Below are positions 8,185 through 16,747 of a stretch of 64,000 nt of DNA, in pieces. Each line of letters begins with the position of its first letter. Position 1 is the stretch's first letter. A program made the translations under genes and the position numbers. This DNA comes from Gp13-AA77 sp035578005 (lineage in GTDB: Bacteria; Acidobacteriota; Terriglobia; UBA7540): the NCBI GenBank assembly GCA_035578005.1, contig DATJYK010000181.1, forward strand, positions 9,561 through 73,560, in the 5' to 3' direction. Under the pieces are notes generated by a model that worked only from the letters and a program-made list of their open reading frames with translations, was not told where the DNA came from and did no database searches.

Positions 8185-9813
8185 ATGACGAGACGTTGGT
8201 CGATTTTTGTTCCTCTTTTTGCCGCCGCAATGCTGGTGGCTTTGGTGGTGTCCCCACCGTCTCTCGCGCAAGGCGTAGATTCCGCGATGCTCCTGCACCC
8301 GCCCGCCGACAGTTGGCCCGGATATCACGGCGATTATTCGGGTCAGCGGCACAGTCCTTTGACACAAATCACTCCTCAAAACGTTGCGCGGATGGGCCTG
8401 GCCTGGGCATTTCAGACCGGCCAAAGCGGTCAACTGAAGTGTTCTCCCTTGCTCGTCGACGGCGTCCTTTACATCACGGTTCCCGACAACGTTTGGGCCG
8501 TGGATGCTCGCTCCGGCCACCAAATCTGGCATTACAGGTACCCTGCCAACAAGGGATTTCACATCGGTTCCCGCGGCGTTGCGATGTACGAGCACTGGTT
8601 GTATTTCATGACGCCCGACGCGCACCTGGTTTGTTTGAACGCCTACGACGGCACCGTGCGCTGGAACATCGTGATCGCGGACTCGCAGAAGGGTTACTGG
8701 ACAACCATGACGCCGCTGATTGTCCGCAACCACGTGATCGCCGGCGTGTCTGGCGATTTCGACAATCTGGCGGGGTTTCTGAAATCGATCGATCCCGAGA
8801 CGGGCGAGACGCAATGGAGGTGGGACAGCACTCCGCCGGTGGGAACACCTAACGCCACCTCAGGCGGCACCACCTGGATGACCGGCACCTTCGACCCGGC
8901 TCTCAACCTGATTTACTGGGGCACTGGAAATCCAACTCCGGTGCTGAATGGAGCGACACGTCCGGGCGACGACCTCTATACCTGCAGCATCGTGGCCCTC
9001 AACCCCGACACCGGTAAACTGGCCTGGGCCTTTCAGCCCTCGCCGCATGATACCCATGATTGGGACGCAGTAGAAACGCCGGTGCTGGTGGACGGAGACT
9101 TCAAGGGCAAGCCGCGCAAAATGCTGATGCAGGCTTCGCGGAACGGTTACTTCTTTGTTCTCGATCGCACCAACGGAGAGGACCTGCTGACTACAACCTT
9201 CGGGCCGGTGAACTGGAGCCTTGGGGTGGACCAGAAAGGCCGTCCGATCCCGAACCCTGACAAGGAACCCGCTCGCGATGGACGGCTGATTGCGCCCGAC
9301 GAAGGCGGCCTGAACAACTATCGTTCGCCGAGTTTCGACGCCAAGACCGGGCTGTTTATTGTAGACGCGCGGCCCAGTTATGGTATTTACTTCGCCAAAC
9401 CGGCGGATGGAACCTTTGGCTGGGCGGGCGCGGATTACGGCGTGTGGAGCACCAGCGTGCTCGAGGCCATTGACTACCAAACAGGCAAGATTCGCTGGAC
9501 CCACGATCTTGGACCCGGCGATTCCGGCGCGGGAGCGCTAACCACAGACTCCGGATTGACCTTCACGGGCGACGCCGGCGGGAACGTTCTCGCGCTGCGA
9601 ACTGCCGACGGCAAGACGCTGTGGCATGCGGGCACTGGTGGGGACATGCAAAGCTCCCCCATCACCTACGAACTCGACGGGCGTCAGTACATTGTTACGA
9701 GCGCCGAAGGTGTCCTCTTCGCCTGGGCCTTGCCGGAAGCGACGGCAGCCACGCTGGCACACGATCATCGGTCATCGCACGGCGTGAATTCCACCTCCGG
9801 GCGTCCCCGATAA
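8185..9813 (+). CDS. PQQ-dependent (quinoprotein) dehydrogenase
   Basis: 542 residues. Signal peptide FVPLFAAAMLVALVVSPPSLAQG at the N-terminus. The sequence shows the eight-bladed propeller pattern of quinoprotein alcohol and sugar dehydrogenases: SWPGYHGDYSGQRHSPL, WAVDARSGHQIWHYRY, TWMTGTFDPALNLIYWGTGN, HDTHDWDAVETPVLVD and ALRTADGKTLWHAGTGGDMQ. The short form without a fused heme domain agrees with a separate cytochrome c upstream, 20 bases away in the same direction. The substrate cannot be read from the sequence; a primary alcohol or sugar is likely. PQQ synthesis genes are not in the window. Confidence 0.92.
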   Translation: MTRRWSIFVPLFAAAMLVALVVSPPSLAQGVDSAMLLHPPADSWPGYHGDYSGQRHSPLTQITPQNVARMGLAWAFQTGQSGQLKCSPLLVDGVLYITVPDNVWAVDARSGHQIWHYRYPANKGFHIGSRGVAMYEHWLYFMTPDAHLVCLNAYDGTVRWNIVIADSQKGYWTTMTPLIVRNHVIAGVSGDFDNLAGFLKSIDPETGETQWRWDSTPPVGTPNATSGGTTWMTGTFDPALNLIYWGTGNPTPVLNGATRPGDDLYTCSIVALNPDTGKLAWAFQPSPHDTHDWDAVETPVLVDGDFKGKPRKMLMQASRNGYFFVLDRTNGEDLLTTTFGPVNWSLGVDQKGRPIPNPDKEPARDGRLIAPDEGGLNNYRSPSFDAKTGLFIVDARPSYGIYFAKPADGTFGWAGADYGVWSTSVLEAIDYQTGKIRWTHDLGPGDSGAGALTTDSGLTFTGDAGGNVLALRTADGKTLWHAGTGGDMQSSPITYELDGRQYIVTSAEGVLFAWALPEATAATLAHDHRSSHGVNSTSGRPR

Positions 9814-9922
9814 GAGGAATCGGCGGGTGAAATGCTGTAAACATTGTCTACGAGATCTGCATCTGGCTGTGATCTGATCCTGCGCCGGCGTTGAGCCGGA
9901 TCGCATCGTCAGCGGCCACCAC

Positions 9923-11200
9923 TCACCAAATCACCATGGACTCTTCGAAGATTCGGGCCAGTTCATCCGGCCCCGCCGGGCGCGGTGAGAGTTTGGTGAC
10001 GCGGTGTTGCGGCAGCGTGCCTTCGACGAGCGCCGGAATATCTGCCGATTGATACCCAAGGGCACGGAGGCCGTTGGGAACTTGCAGATCGCGCATCAGC
10101 CCGATGATCTGATCCGCGAGAATCTTCCCGGCGTCTTCCAGGCGCGCGCCTCTGACCTTGGCGCCGAGAATTTCGGCGGCTCGAAGGTGACGTTCAGGAC
10201 ACGCCTGCGATGTGAACCGATATACTGCCGGCGCATTCACGATCACCGAGATTCCGTGCGGTATCAGCGGATGCCCCACCGAGTACCCCGGTGCCTGATA
10301 ATTCCGCACCAGGCCGGATACCGGGTAGGACATCCCGTGCGGCAAGTGCACACCCGCATTTCCGAATCCAATGCCGGCATACGCGGCGGCCAGCAACATG
10401 GAAGCCCGCGCCTCGTCATCCGCGGGATCTGACACCGCGCGCCGAAGGTAGCCTGCCACCAGCCGAAGGGCCTCGAGACTCCACACATCGCTAATCGGGT
10501 TGGAGCCCTGATAGGCTGGCCGCAGAAGCGGACGCTGCGGCATCGCGCGCTCGTGAAACGGCAGCGCGGTGTAGGACTCGATGGCGTGGCTCAGCACATC
10601 CAGCCCTGCAGATGCCGCCACCGGCGCAGGTAGCGTCCGCGTATTCTCGGGGTCAATGAGACCCAGCGTCGGTTTCAGGCGGCGATGGGCGATGCCCGTC
10701 TTGGCATGGTGGCGGACGAAGTCAAAGATGGCCACGCCCGTTGTTTCGCTTCCCGTGCCGCCCGTCGTGGGAATTGCGATCAAGGGCTTGAGCGGCCCGG
10801 GAACGGGTTGGCCTTTGCCAATGGGAGGATTGACGTAATCGAGGAAGTCCGCTGGATAGCAACTGTAAAGGTTAGCCGCTTTCGCCGTGTCTATGGTTGA
10901 ACCGCCGCCCACCGCAACGAACGCGTCAAAGTTGGCGGCTTGGGCGGCTGCAGTCGCTTCGCGGAACGACTCGTCAGTGGGCTCAACGCGCACGCGATCG
11001 AAGATCGACGAGCGAATCTTGTGCTCTTCGAGAGATTCGAGCACGGTCGCAACCGGCGGCAGAGTGCGCAGGTTGGGATCGGTGAACACCAGGACGTGGC
11101 GCTTGCCAAGGTCCACTAACTCCGCGCCCACTTCGCGTGTCACGCCGACACCGACCCGGATAGAGGAAGTGGCCATCTCGAATGCGTATTCGTTCATCAT
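9923..11200 (-). CDS. Hydroxyacid-oxoacid transhydrogenase (iron-containing alcohol dehydrogenase family)
   Basis: About 425 residues from ATG at 11200, where GGGAG lies upstream; an extension to 11224 is possible. It has the family NAD-type motif VGGGSTIDTAKAANLY, the loop IPTTGGTGSETTGVAIFD, metal-site region LSHAIESYT, and RPAYQGSNPISDVWS. It resembles the animal mitochondrial enzyme ADHFE1 almost throughout (for example EYAFEMA at the start and GTLPQHRVTKLSPRP at the end). That enzyme transfers hydride between 4-hydroxybutyrate and 2-oxoglutarate. It lies downstream of pobA on the same strand, 42 bases away. Its role in an aromatic-acid cluster is not obvious. Confidence 0.85.
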   Translation of the reverse strand: MMNEYAFEMATSSIRVGVGVTREVGAELVDLGKRHVLVFTDPNLRTLPPVATVLESLEEHKIRSSIFDRVRVEPTDESFREATAAAQAANFDAFVAVGGGSTIDTAKAANLYSCYPADFLDYVNPPIGKGQPVPGPLKPLIAIPTTGGTGSETTGVAIFDFVRHHAKTGIAHRRLKPTLGLIDPENTRTLPAPVAASAGLDVLSHAIESYTALPFHERAMPQRPLLRPAYQGSNPISDVWSLEALRLVAGYLRRAVSDPADDEARASMLLAAAYAGIGFGNAGVHLPHGMSYPVSGLVRNYQAPGYSVGHPLIPHGISVIVNAPAVYRFTSQACPERHLRAAEILGAKVRGARLEDAGKILADQIIGLMRDLQVPNGLRALGYQSADIPALVEGTLPQHRVTKLSPRPAGPDELARIFEESMVIW

Positions 11201-11242
11201 CAAAGTCTCCCGGCTGAGGCGCACATATTTGGTCTTGAGACG

Positions 11243-12445
11243 TCACGGACTCTGCATTTCCAACGGCAGTCCAGTGTAGTTCTCGGCCAGGCAAGTCATA
11301 GCCGCGCGAGATGTAGTCACGTAGTCGAGCTCCGCGAGCTGGCGGCGATAATCGAATTCACTTCCGTCTGGTGCGATATGCAACATCGATGTCATCCAAA
11401 AGGAGAAGCGTTGAACCGCCCACACTCGACGCAGGCACTGATCTGAGTAACGGTCCAGCAGGTCCTTGCGTCCTTCGCGGTAGTAGGCGGCAAGCGCTCG
11501 CGCCAGCACGCACACGTCGGCCACAGCAAGATTCAGGCCTTTGGCACCTGTCGGTGGGACGATGTGGGCAGCGTCGCCGGCGAGAAACAGGCGGCCGCAG
11601 CGCATCGGCTCCACCACCAGGCTGTGCATACCGCTGATGCCTTTTTGAAGGATGGCGCCGCGATTCGGGCCCCATGCGTCGGCCGTTTCGAAGCGCGCTG
11701 CTAGCTCATGCCAGATGCGCTCATCGGGCCAGTTCTCGATATTCTCGTCCGGCGCGCACTGCACGTACAGACGTGTGATCGATGGCGACCGCATGCTGAA
11801 CAGTGCGAAGCCTCGCTCGTGCAGAGCGTAAACAAGTTCCTCGCAGCTCGGCGCAGCGTCAGCGAGAATGCCGAGCCAAGCGAAGGGATACTGGCGCTCG
11901 TATACGCGCATAGCGCCGTCGTGAGCGGCAAGAATCGACGGGCGGCAAACACCATGCCCGCCGTCGCACCCCGCGATGAAGTCGCACCTGATTTCGCTGT
12001 CGTCCTGTTCCGTCTGAAATGCAATGCGAGGCGCCGAGTCGAAATCAGCGACGCGCACGTCTCGCACGCTGAAGTAGAGAGGCCGATCAGTAGCCTGGCG
12101 AGCCGCGATCAGGTCAGTAACGAGTTCGTTCTGGCCGTACACCGTGATGGATCGCCCTGGCGTCAGCTTGTCAAAGTCGATTCGATGCCGGCGGCGACGA
12201 AAGCACAGTTGGATGGCGCCATGCCGCATGCCCTGCCTCTGCAGCCGCTCGCCCAGCCCGACGCTAACGAGGAGATCGACCGTGCCTTGTTCGAGCACAC
12301 CGGCTCGGACTCGCCCGATAACGTACTCGCGGCTTCGGTCCTCAAGGATGATGGAATCAATCCCGCGAAGGTGGAGCAAGTGGCCCAGCAGCAGGCCGGC
12401 GGGTCCGGCGCCCACAATTCCGACTTGGGTCCGCAGGCGCTTCAT
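11243..12445 (-). CDS. pobA: 4-hydroxybenzoate 3-monooxygenase PobA
   Basis: About 400 residues from the ATG at 12445, placed just before the FAD motif (QVGIVGAGPAGLLLGHLL); the longer frame to 12532 adds an unconserved leader. GRVRAGVLEQGTVDLL, DFIAGCDGGHGVCRPSI and RLFLAGDAAHIVPPTGAKGL are diagnostic for p-hydroxybenzoate hydroxylase, which uses FAD and NAD(P)H to turn 4-hydroxybenzoate into protocatechuate. It is divergent from pcaHGB, which degrade that product, with 185 bases between the two starts; a shared control region is expected there, but no clear operator is seen. Normal length for the family. Confidence 0.94.
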   Translation of the reverse strand: MKRLRTQVGIVGAGPAGLLLGHLLHLRGIDSIILEDRSREYVIGRVRAGVLEQGTVDLLVSVGLGERLQRQGMRHGAIQLCFRRRRHRIDFDKLTPGRSITVYGQNELVTDLIAARQATDRPLYFSVRDVRVADFDSAPRIAFQTEQDDSEIRCDFIAGCDGGHGVCRPSILAAHDGAMRVYERQYPFAWLGILADAAPSCEELVYALHERGFALFSMRSPSITRLYVQCAPDENIENWPDERIWHELAARFETADAWGPNRGAILQKGISGMHSLVVEPMRCGRLFLAGDAAHIVPPTGAKGLNLAVADVCVLARALAAYYREGRKDLLDRYSDQCLRRVWAVQRFSFWMTSMLHIAPDGSEFDYRRQLAELDYVTTSRAAMTCLAENYTGLPLEMQSP

Positions 12446-12630
12446 ACACCCAGTTTGATGCGCGACGATTCGGGCGGCCATCCTGCTGGCCGCACCGTTG
12501 GTATTCGTGCGCGTCACTTCAACTCGCGACACAATGTACCACGCCAGTCCCGAGATGCTCTACACTTGACTTTCGATTGTGGCGGCAGGGTTGCGGCCCG
12601 CAGAGAAGTTACGGCGATGAGGGAGAGCAG

Positions 12631-13332
12631 ATGAAGATTTATCCGCGTCCCGAGGCAGGCGATCAACCGTCGCTGCTGCATACGACCTACGTGTCCACCC
12701 GGCGGCGCGCTCCCACGCAACCGCTCATTCTCATACCGCACACGCTGTCAGAGCTCACTGGTCCGCTCTATGGGCACAGTCCAATCGCCGCGACAGACAA
12801 CGATCTGACGCGCCAGCACGCTGGCGAGCCCCTTGGCGAGCGAATCATCGTGGCTGGCAGAGTAATGGACGAGGACGGACGTCCCATCGCCAATACCTTA
12901 ATCGAGCTTTGGCAGGCCAACGCCGCCGGGCGCTACCATCATGTGAGCGACAACCATGCTGCGCCGCTCGACCCGAACTTCACCGGCGCGGGTCGCACAA
13001 CAACGGACGGAGAAGGCAACTACCGCTTCACCACGATTAAGCCGGGCGCATATCCCTGGCGCAATCACACCAATGCCTGGCGACCGGCACACATCCACTT
13101 CTCACTGTTCGGGCCGTGCTTGATCACGCGCCTGGTGACGCAGATGTACTTCCCGAACGATCCCCTGATGCCTTTCGATCCGATCTCACAGTCGATTCCC
13201 AATGAACGCGCGCGGCAGCGGCTCGTCTCGAAGTTCGACCTGAGCCTGACTGAACCAGAGTGGGCGCTTGGCTATCGCTTTGATTTCGTCCTGCGCGGGC
13301 GGGATGCCACGCCTTTTGAGGAGAAGCCGTGA
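12631..13332 (+). CDS. pcaH: Protocatechuate 3,4-dioxygenase beta subunit PcaH
   Basis: 233 residues from ATG 12631 (GGGAGAG upstream); a longer frame from 12577 is unlikely. The non-heme iron ligands expected in this family are visible: tyrosines in AAGRYHHVSD and KPGAYPW, and two histidines in WRPAHIHFS. With PcaG it opens protocatechuate to 3-carboxy-cis,cis-muconate. The stop codon overlaps the GTG of pcaG (GTGA), so the two subunits are translationally coupled. First gene of the pca operon, divergent from pobA. Confidence 0.95.
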   Translation: MKIYPRPEAGDQPSLLHTTYVSTRRRAPTQPLILIPHTLSELTGPLYGHSPIAATDNDLTRQHAGEPLGERIIVAGRVMDEDGRPIANTLIELWQANAAGRYHHVSDNHAAPLDPNFTGAGRTTTDGEGNYRFTTIKPGAYPWRNHTNAWRPAHIHFSLFGPCLITRLVTQMYFPNDPLMPFDPISQSIPNERARQRLVSKFDLSLTEPEWALGYRFDFVLRGRDATPFEEKP

Positions 13333-13907
13333 GCCACGCGCCTGAACACCTCTCCAGTCTGCCCTCACAGACGGTTGGCCCATTTTTTCACCTCGGACTT
13401 ACGGCAAACGCAGCGGTGGGCTGTCTGGCAGCGCAGGAAGCTAGTGGAGAGCGCATCCGGTTGCGGTTTAGATTACTCGACGGCGACGGCGCGCCGGTGC
13501 CCGACGGCATGATCGAGTTGTGGCAGGCAGACGCGTCGGGACGCTATAACCACTCGGAGGGTACTCGGGAGTCCGATCCTGCATTCTCTGGCTTCGGCAG
13601 GCTGGCCACAGATGCCGAAGGCGTCTGCACGTTCGAGACAGTCCAGCCTGGGCGCGTCCCCAACGGGAGCAGAGGCTTCCAGGCCCCACACATCAACGTG
13701 TCCGTCTTTGCGCGGGGTCTGCTGGCCCGCCTCTGTACCCGGGTATATTTTGACGGCGATCCTGCCCTCCCTGGGGATGCTGTTCTGGCGCTAGTACCCG
13801 CCGAACGACGTCACACGCTGCTGGCTAAACGTGGTACGGTGCCGGGCGACTGGACCTTTGACATTCACCTGCAGGGCCCGCAGGAAACAGTGTTCTTCGA
13901 CATATAG
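13329..13907 (+). CDS. pcaG: Protocatechuate 3,4-dioxygenase alpha subunit PcaG
   Basis: 192 residues from GTG 13329, overlapping the end of pcaH by four bases. Shares the intradiol dioxygenase fold with PcaH (DGMIELWQADASGRYNHSEG, then FQAPHINVSVFARGLLARL). As expected for the alpha subunit, it lacks the full set of iron ligands. SQTVGPFFHLGL near the N-terminus is typical of PcaG. It forms the active site together with PcaH. pcaB starts 6 bases downstream. Confidence 0.94.
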   Translation: MSHAPEHLSSLPSQTVGPFFHLGLTANAAVGCLAAQEASGERIRLRFRLLDGDGAPVPDGMIELWQADASGRYNHSEGTRESDPAFSGFGRLATDAEGVCTFETVQPGRVPNGSRGFQAPHINVSVFARGLLARLCTRVYFDGDPALPGDAVLALVPAERRHTLLAKRGTVPGDWTFDIHLQGPQETVFFDI

Positions 13908-13912
13908 CTGCA

Positions 13913-15238
13913 ATGGCGTCTTCACGATTGCTCGCCAGCCTCGCAACCACCAAAGAACTAGCGGATCTGTTCTCTGATCAGTCGGTACTCGCTGCACTTC
14001 TTCGGTTTGAGTCCGCTCTTTCTCGTGCGCAGGCACAGCTCGGCATCGTACCCGCATCTGCCGCTGATGCGATTTCGCGTGCCGGCGTGGCGAACGATTT
14101 CAACGCGGAGGCGATAGCCCGTGACGCACGACTCTGCGCGACGATCGTAATACCGCTGGTGAAAGCTCTGACTGCGCGCGTGGCAGCGCACGACCCGATT
14201 GCCGCCCGCTTCGTGCACTGGGGCGCAACCAGCCAGGATGCCGTTGATACGGCGATGAGTCTGCTGCTGTCGCGCGCCAAGCCTATTCTTGCCCGTGATC
14301 ACGCGCACATGGCGCAGTCGCTTCGCGCGCTGTCGGAGGCGCATGCGAAGACAGTGATGTTGGGGCGCACGTTGCTGCAGCCTGCACCGCCGATCACCTT
14401 CGGCTACAAGGTGGCGGGATGGTATGGAGGTGTCCAGCGAAGCTGGCGGCGACTGGACACATCGTTCAGCGACGCAGTGACGCTGCAGTTTGGCGGCGCC
14501 GCGGGCACCCTCGCCGCCTATGGGCAGCAAGGAATAGCGCTCGCTGCCGCACTGGGGAAGGAACTGAATCTCCCAGTGGCCAACGCCCCCTGGCACGCGC
14601 ACCGCGATCGAATGGCGGCGCTGATCGCGGACTGCGGCATTTACACCGGCGCTCTTGGGAAGATTGCCCGCGACGTTTCGCTGCTGATGCAGCACGAAGT
14701 TGGTGAAGTGGCGGAAGCTGGCGGCAGATCATCGGCTATGCCGCACAAACGGAACCCGGCAGGCAGCGTGGTAGCGCTAGCAGCAGCGACCCGCATGCCT
14801 GGACTGGTAGCGGCCTTCCTGGCGGGAATGGTCCAGGAGCACGAACGCGCTGCCGGAGGATGGCAGGCCGAATGGCCAATCGTGTCCGATGTGATCGAGA
14901 CCACCGGAAGCGCGCTCGCCGCCATCGCCGGCGCGATCGACGGGCTGACGGTTTACCCTGACCGCATGCGGGCGAATCTCGGGGCCGCTCGCGGCGTGAT
15001 TTTCGCCGAGAAGGTGCGCATGCTGATACAGGCGGCGATCGGACGTGAAACCGCTGAGAATCTGCTCGCGGACGCGGCCCGACAGGCGCTGAAAACCTCG
15101 CGGTCATTCCTCGAGATGTTACGCACTCGACCGGAGGTCGCCTCGCTGCTGACGGCGGAACAATTGGACAACATCGACTGCGCAGAGGATTACCTCGGCG
15201 CTGCGGAAGAGTTTCGCAAAAACCTGCTGGAGGGTTAG
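13913..15238 (+). CDS. pcaB: 3-carboxy-cis,cis-muconate cycloisomerase PcaB
   Basis: 441 residues, a member of the fumarase/aspartase superfamily: FVHWGATSQDAVDTA (first conserved region), GRTLLQPAPPITFGYK, and the signature loop GRSSAMPHKRNPAGSV. Bacterial PcaB converts 3-carboxymuconate into 4-carboxymuconolactone. It starts 6 bases after pcaG in the same operon. Full length, no anomalies. Confidence 0.94.
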   Translation: MASSRLLASLATTKELADLFSDQSVLAALLRFESALSRAQAQLGIVPASAADAISRAGVANDFNAEAIARDARLCATIVIPLVKALTARVAAHDPIAARFVHWGATSQDAVDTAMSLLLSRAKPILARDHAHMAQSLRALSEAHAKTVMLGRTLLQPAPPITFGYKVAGWYGGVQRSWRRLDTSFSDAVTLQFGGAAGTLAAYGQQGIALAAALGKELNLPVANAPWHAHRDRMAALIADCGIYTGALGKIARDVSLLMQHEVGEVAEAGGRSSAMPHKRNPAGSVVALAAATRMPGLVAAFLAGMVQEHERAAGGWQAEWPIVSDVIETTGSALAAIAGAIDGLTVYPDRMRANLGAARGVIFAEKVRMLIQAAIGRETAENLLADAARQALKTSRSFLEMLRTRPEVASLLTAEQLDNIDCAEDYLGAAEEFRKNLLEG

Positions 15239-15255
15239 GGCAGCAGGCTGGAACG

Positions 15256-15344
15256 CTGTCATTTCGAGCGCGGCGAGAAATCTCGCTCTGAGAATCAACA
15301 CGCTGCGAGATTCCTCGTCGCCTTTGGCTCCTCGGAATGACAGG
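15256..15344. repeat. Inverted repeat within the pca operon
   Basis: CTGTCATTTCGAGCGCGGCG and CTTTGGCTCCTCGGAATGAC form the arms, with AAATCTCGCTCTGAGA and CTGCGAGATTCCTCG inside. Same class as 6677-6760. It fills most of the 144 bases between pcaB and the pcaD-pcaC fusion. Confidence 0.75.
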
Positions 15345-15382
15345 TTTGACGGTTTTTTCGTACGTGACATTGGTGGTGATGA

Positions 15383-16534
15383 ATGTCCTTAATTCATGCT
15401 GGCGGCTTGCGCCAGTACTACCGAATCGACGGGAATGACGATAGTCCCGCGTTGATCTTCCTGCATTCGCTGGGTTGCGATCACACGCAATGGGACGCGC
15501 AGGCGGCCGATTTGCAGTCGCGCTTTCGCGTGCTTCACTACGATCTGCGGGGTCACGGCGCCACGGATGCGCCTGCCGGCGATTACACCATCGAGACGCT
15601 GGCGCGAGACGCGCTCGCCCTCGCCGATAGCCTCGGCGTTGAGCGCTTCGCGCTCTGCGGGCTTTCGCTCGGCGGCATCATCGCACAGTGGCTCGCTGCG
15701 AGTGTGCCGGAGCGAGTTACCCACGTCGTCCTGGCGAATACGTCGTCACGTTATCCAGATCCGAGTCCCATGGAAACTCGCAGGAGAACTGTGCTGGAGC
15801 GAGGGATGGCAGCGGTCGAGGATACCGTAATGCAGCGGTTCTTCACGGCAGAGAGCCTGCTTGCCAATCCTCCTGCAGTGGCAGGAATCCGCCGGGTTCT
15901 GCGCACCACGAATCCGGTTGGGTATGCGGGCTGTTGCGCGGCAATTCGAGACATGGATCAAACCTCGATGCTGGCCTCGATCCGGGCACCTGCGCTTATC
16001 GTGATTGGCGATCGGGACGTGTCCACGCCATGGGAGGGTCATGGAGATGTCTTGGCCCGCGGAATTCCCCACGCGCGCGTAGAGCGTCTTCCCACCGCGC
16101 ATCTTTCCAATGTGGAGCGGCCACGATCGTTCACCGCGGCCCTCGTGCGGTTCCTGATTGCCAGGCCTGATGACGCGCTCGCCGCCGGCTTCGAGAAGCG
16201 ACGCGCCATCCTTGGCAACGAGCACGTGGACCGCGCGCGGGCGGCCACAACCGATTTCACGCGCGACTTCCAGGAGCTCATCACGCGGTATGCCTGGGGC
16301 ACAGTCTGGCAACGTCCCGGCCTGGATGACCGGACGCGAAGGTTGCTGGTGCTGGCTACGGCCGCAGCTTTGGGGCGATGGGAGGAGTTCCGGCTGCACG
16401 TGCGCACAGGCCTCGCGGCCGGTCTCGAGCCTTGTGACATCCAAGAAACGCTTCTGCAGGCGGCCGTGTACGCCGGCGTTCCGGTTGCCAACACCGCGTT
16501 TCAGATTGCATCGGAGGAGATCGCAGGTTCCTGA
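15383..16534 (+). CDS. pcaL: Fused 3-oxoadipate enol-lactonase / 4-carboxymuconolactone decarboxylase
   Basis: 383 residues in two parts. Residues 1 to about 255 form an alpha/beta hydrolase of the PcaD type (FLHSLGCDHTQWD, nucleophile serine in GLSLGG, catalytic-acid region GDRDVSTPWEG, histidine in TAHLSNVERP). From about 265 on, KRRAILGNEHVDRA... DFQELITRYAWGTVWQRPGL... is a carboxymuconolactone decarboxylase (PcaC) domain. Together they take PcaB's product to 3-oxoadipate. Such fusions are known as PcaL in actinobacteria and others. The downstream CoA-transferase and thiolase genes (pcaIJ, pcaF) are not in the window. Confidence 0.93.
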   Translation: MSLIHAGGLRQYYRIDGNDDSPALIFLHSLGCDHTQWDAQAADLQSRFRVLHYDLRGHGATDAPAGDYTIETLARDALALADSLGVERFALCGLSLGGIIAQWLAASVPERVTHVVLANTSSRYPDPSPMETRRRTVLERGMAAVEDTVMQRFFTAESLLANPPAVAGIRRVLRTTNPVGYAGCCAAIRDMDQTSMLASIRAPALIVIGDRDVSTPWEGHGDVLARGIPHARVERLPTAHLSNVERPRSFTAALVRFLIARPDDALAAGFEKRRAILGNEHVDRARAATTDFTRDFQELITRYAWGTVWQRPGLDDRTRRLLVLATAAALGRWEEFRLHVRTGLAAGLEPCDIQETLLQAAVYAGVPVANTAFQIASEEIAGS

Positions 16535-16552
16535 GCATACCGAGCATGCAGA

Positions 16553-16745
16553 GCACGGGCTGGAAGCCCGTGCTCGGCGGGACTAAAGTCCCGCCCTTTC
16601 CGAATCCTCGGAACAGAAATGCGGGCTAGGGCGCTTGTGGCCGCCAAAAATGACTGAACTGCGTCGAAATGGGCGGGCACAAGGCCCGCCCAGGCACGGG
16701 CTGGAAGCCCGTGCCACGTGGCATGGCCATCTTGGCCATGCTGTT
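16553..16745. repeat. Cluster of GC-rich hairpin repeats
   Basis: Successive small hairpins: CACGGGCTGGAAGCCCGTG (twice, at about 16554 and 16695), GGCGGGACTAAAGTCCCGCC, GGGCGGGCACAAGGCCCGCC and GCATGGCCATCTTGGCCATGC. They are of the same word-pair type as those at 22218-22290 and 28818-29030. No gene. Confidence 0.75.
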
Positions 16746-16747
16746 GA

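Noticed and set aside
9814..9922. Rho-independent terminator between the convergent PQQ dehydrogenase and transhydrogenase genes
   Set aside because: A possible weak stem (CGGCGTTGAGCCG) is present, but no T-run follows on either strand.
11708..12634. Long plus-strand frame opposite pobA, and similar long antisense frames opposite other genes
   Set aside because: High GC content leaves long open frames opposite real genes; pobA on the minus strand has full family motifs.
16700..16740. Further parS sites at other CACGTG words (for example GTGCCACGTGGCAT)
   Set aside because: Only the central six bases match; the outer GTTTC/GAAAC arms are missing.
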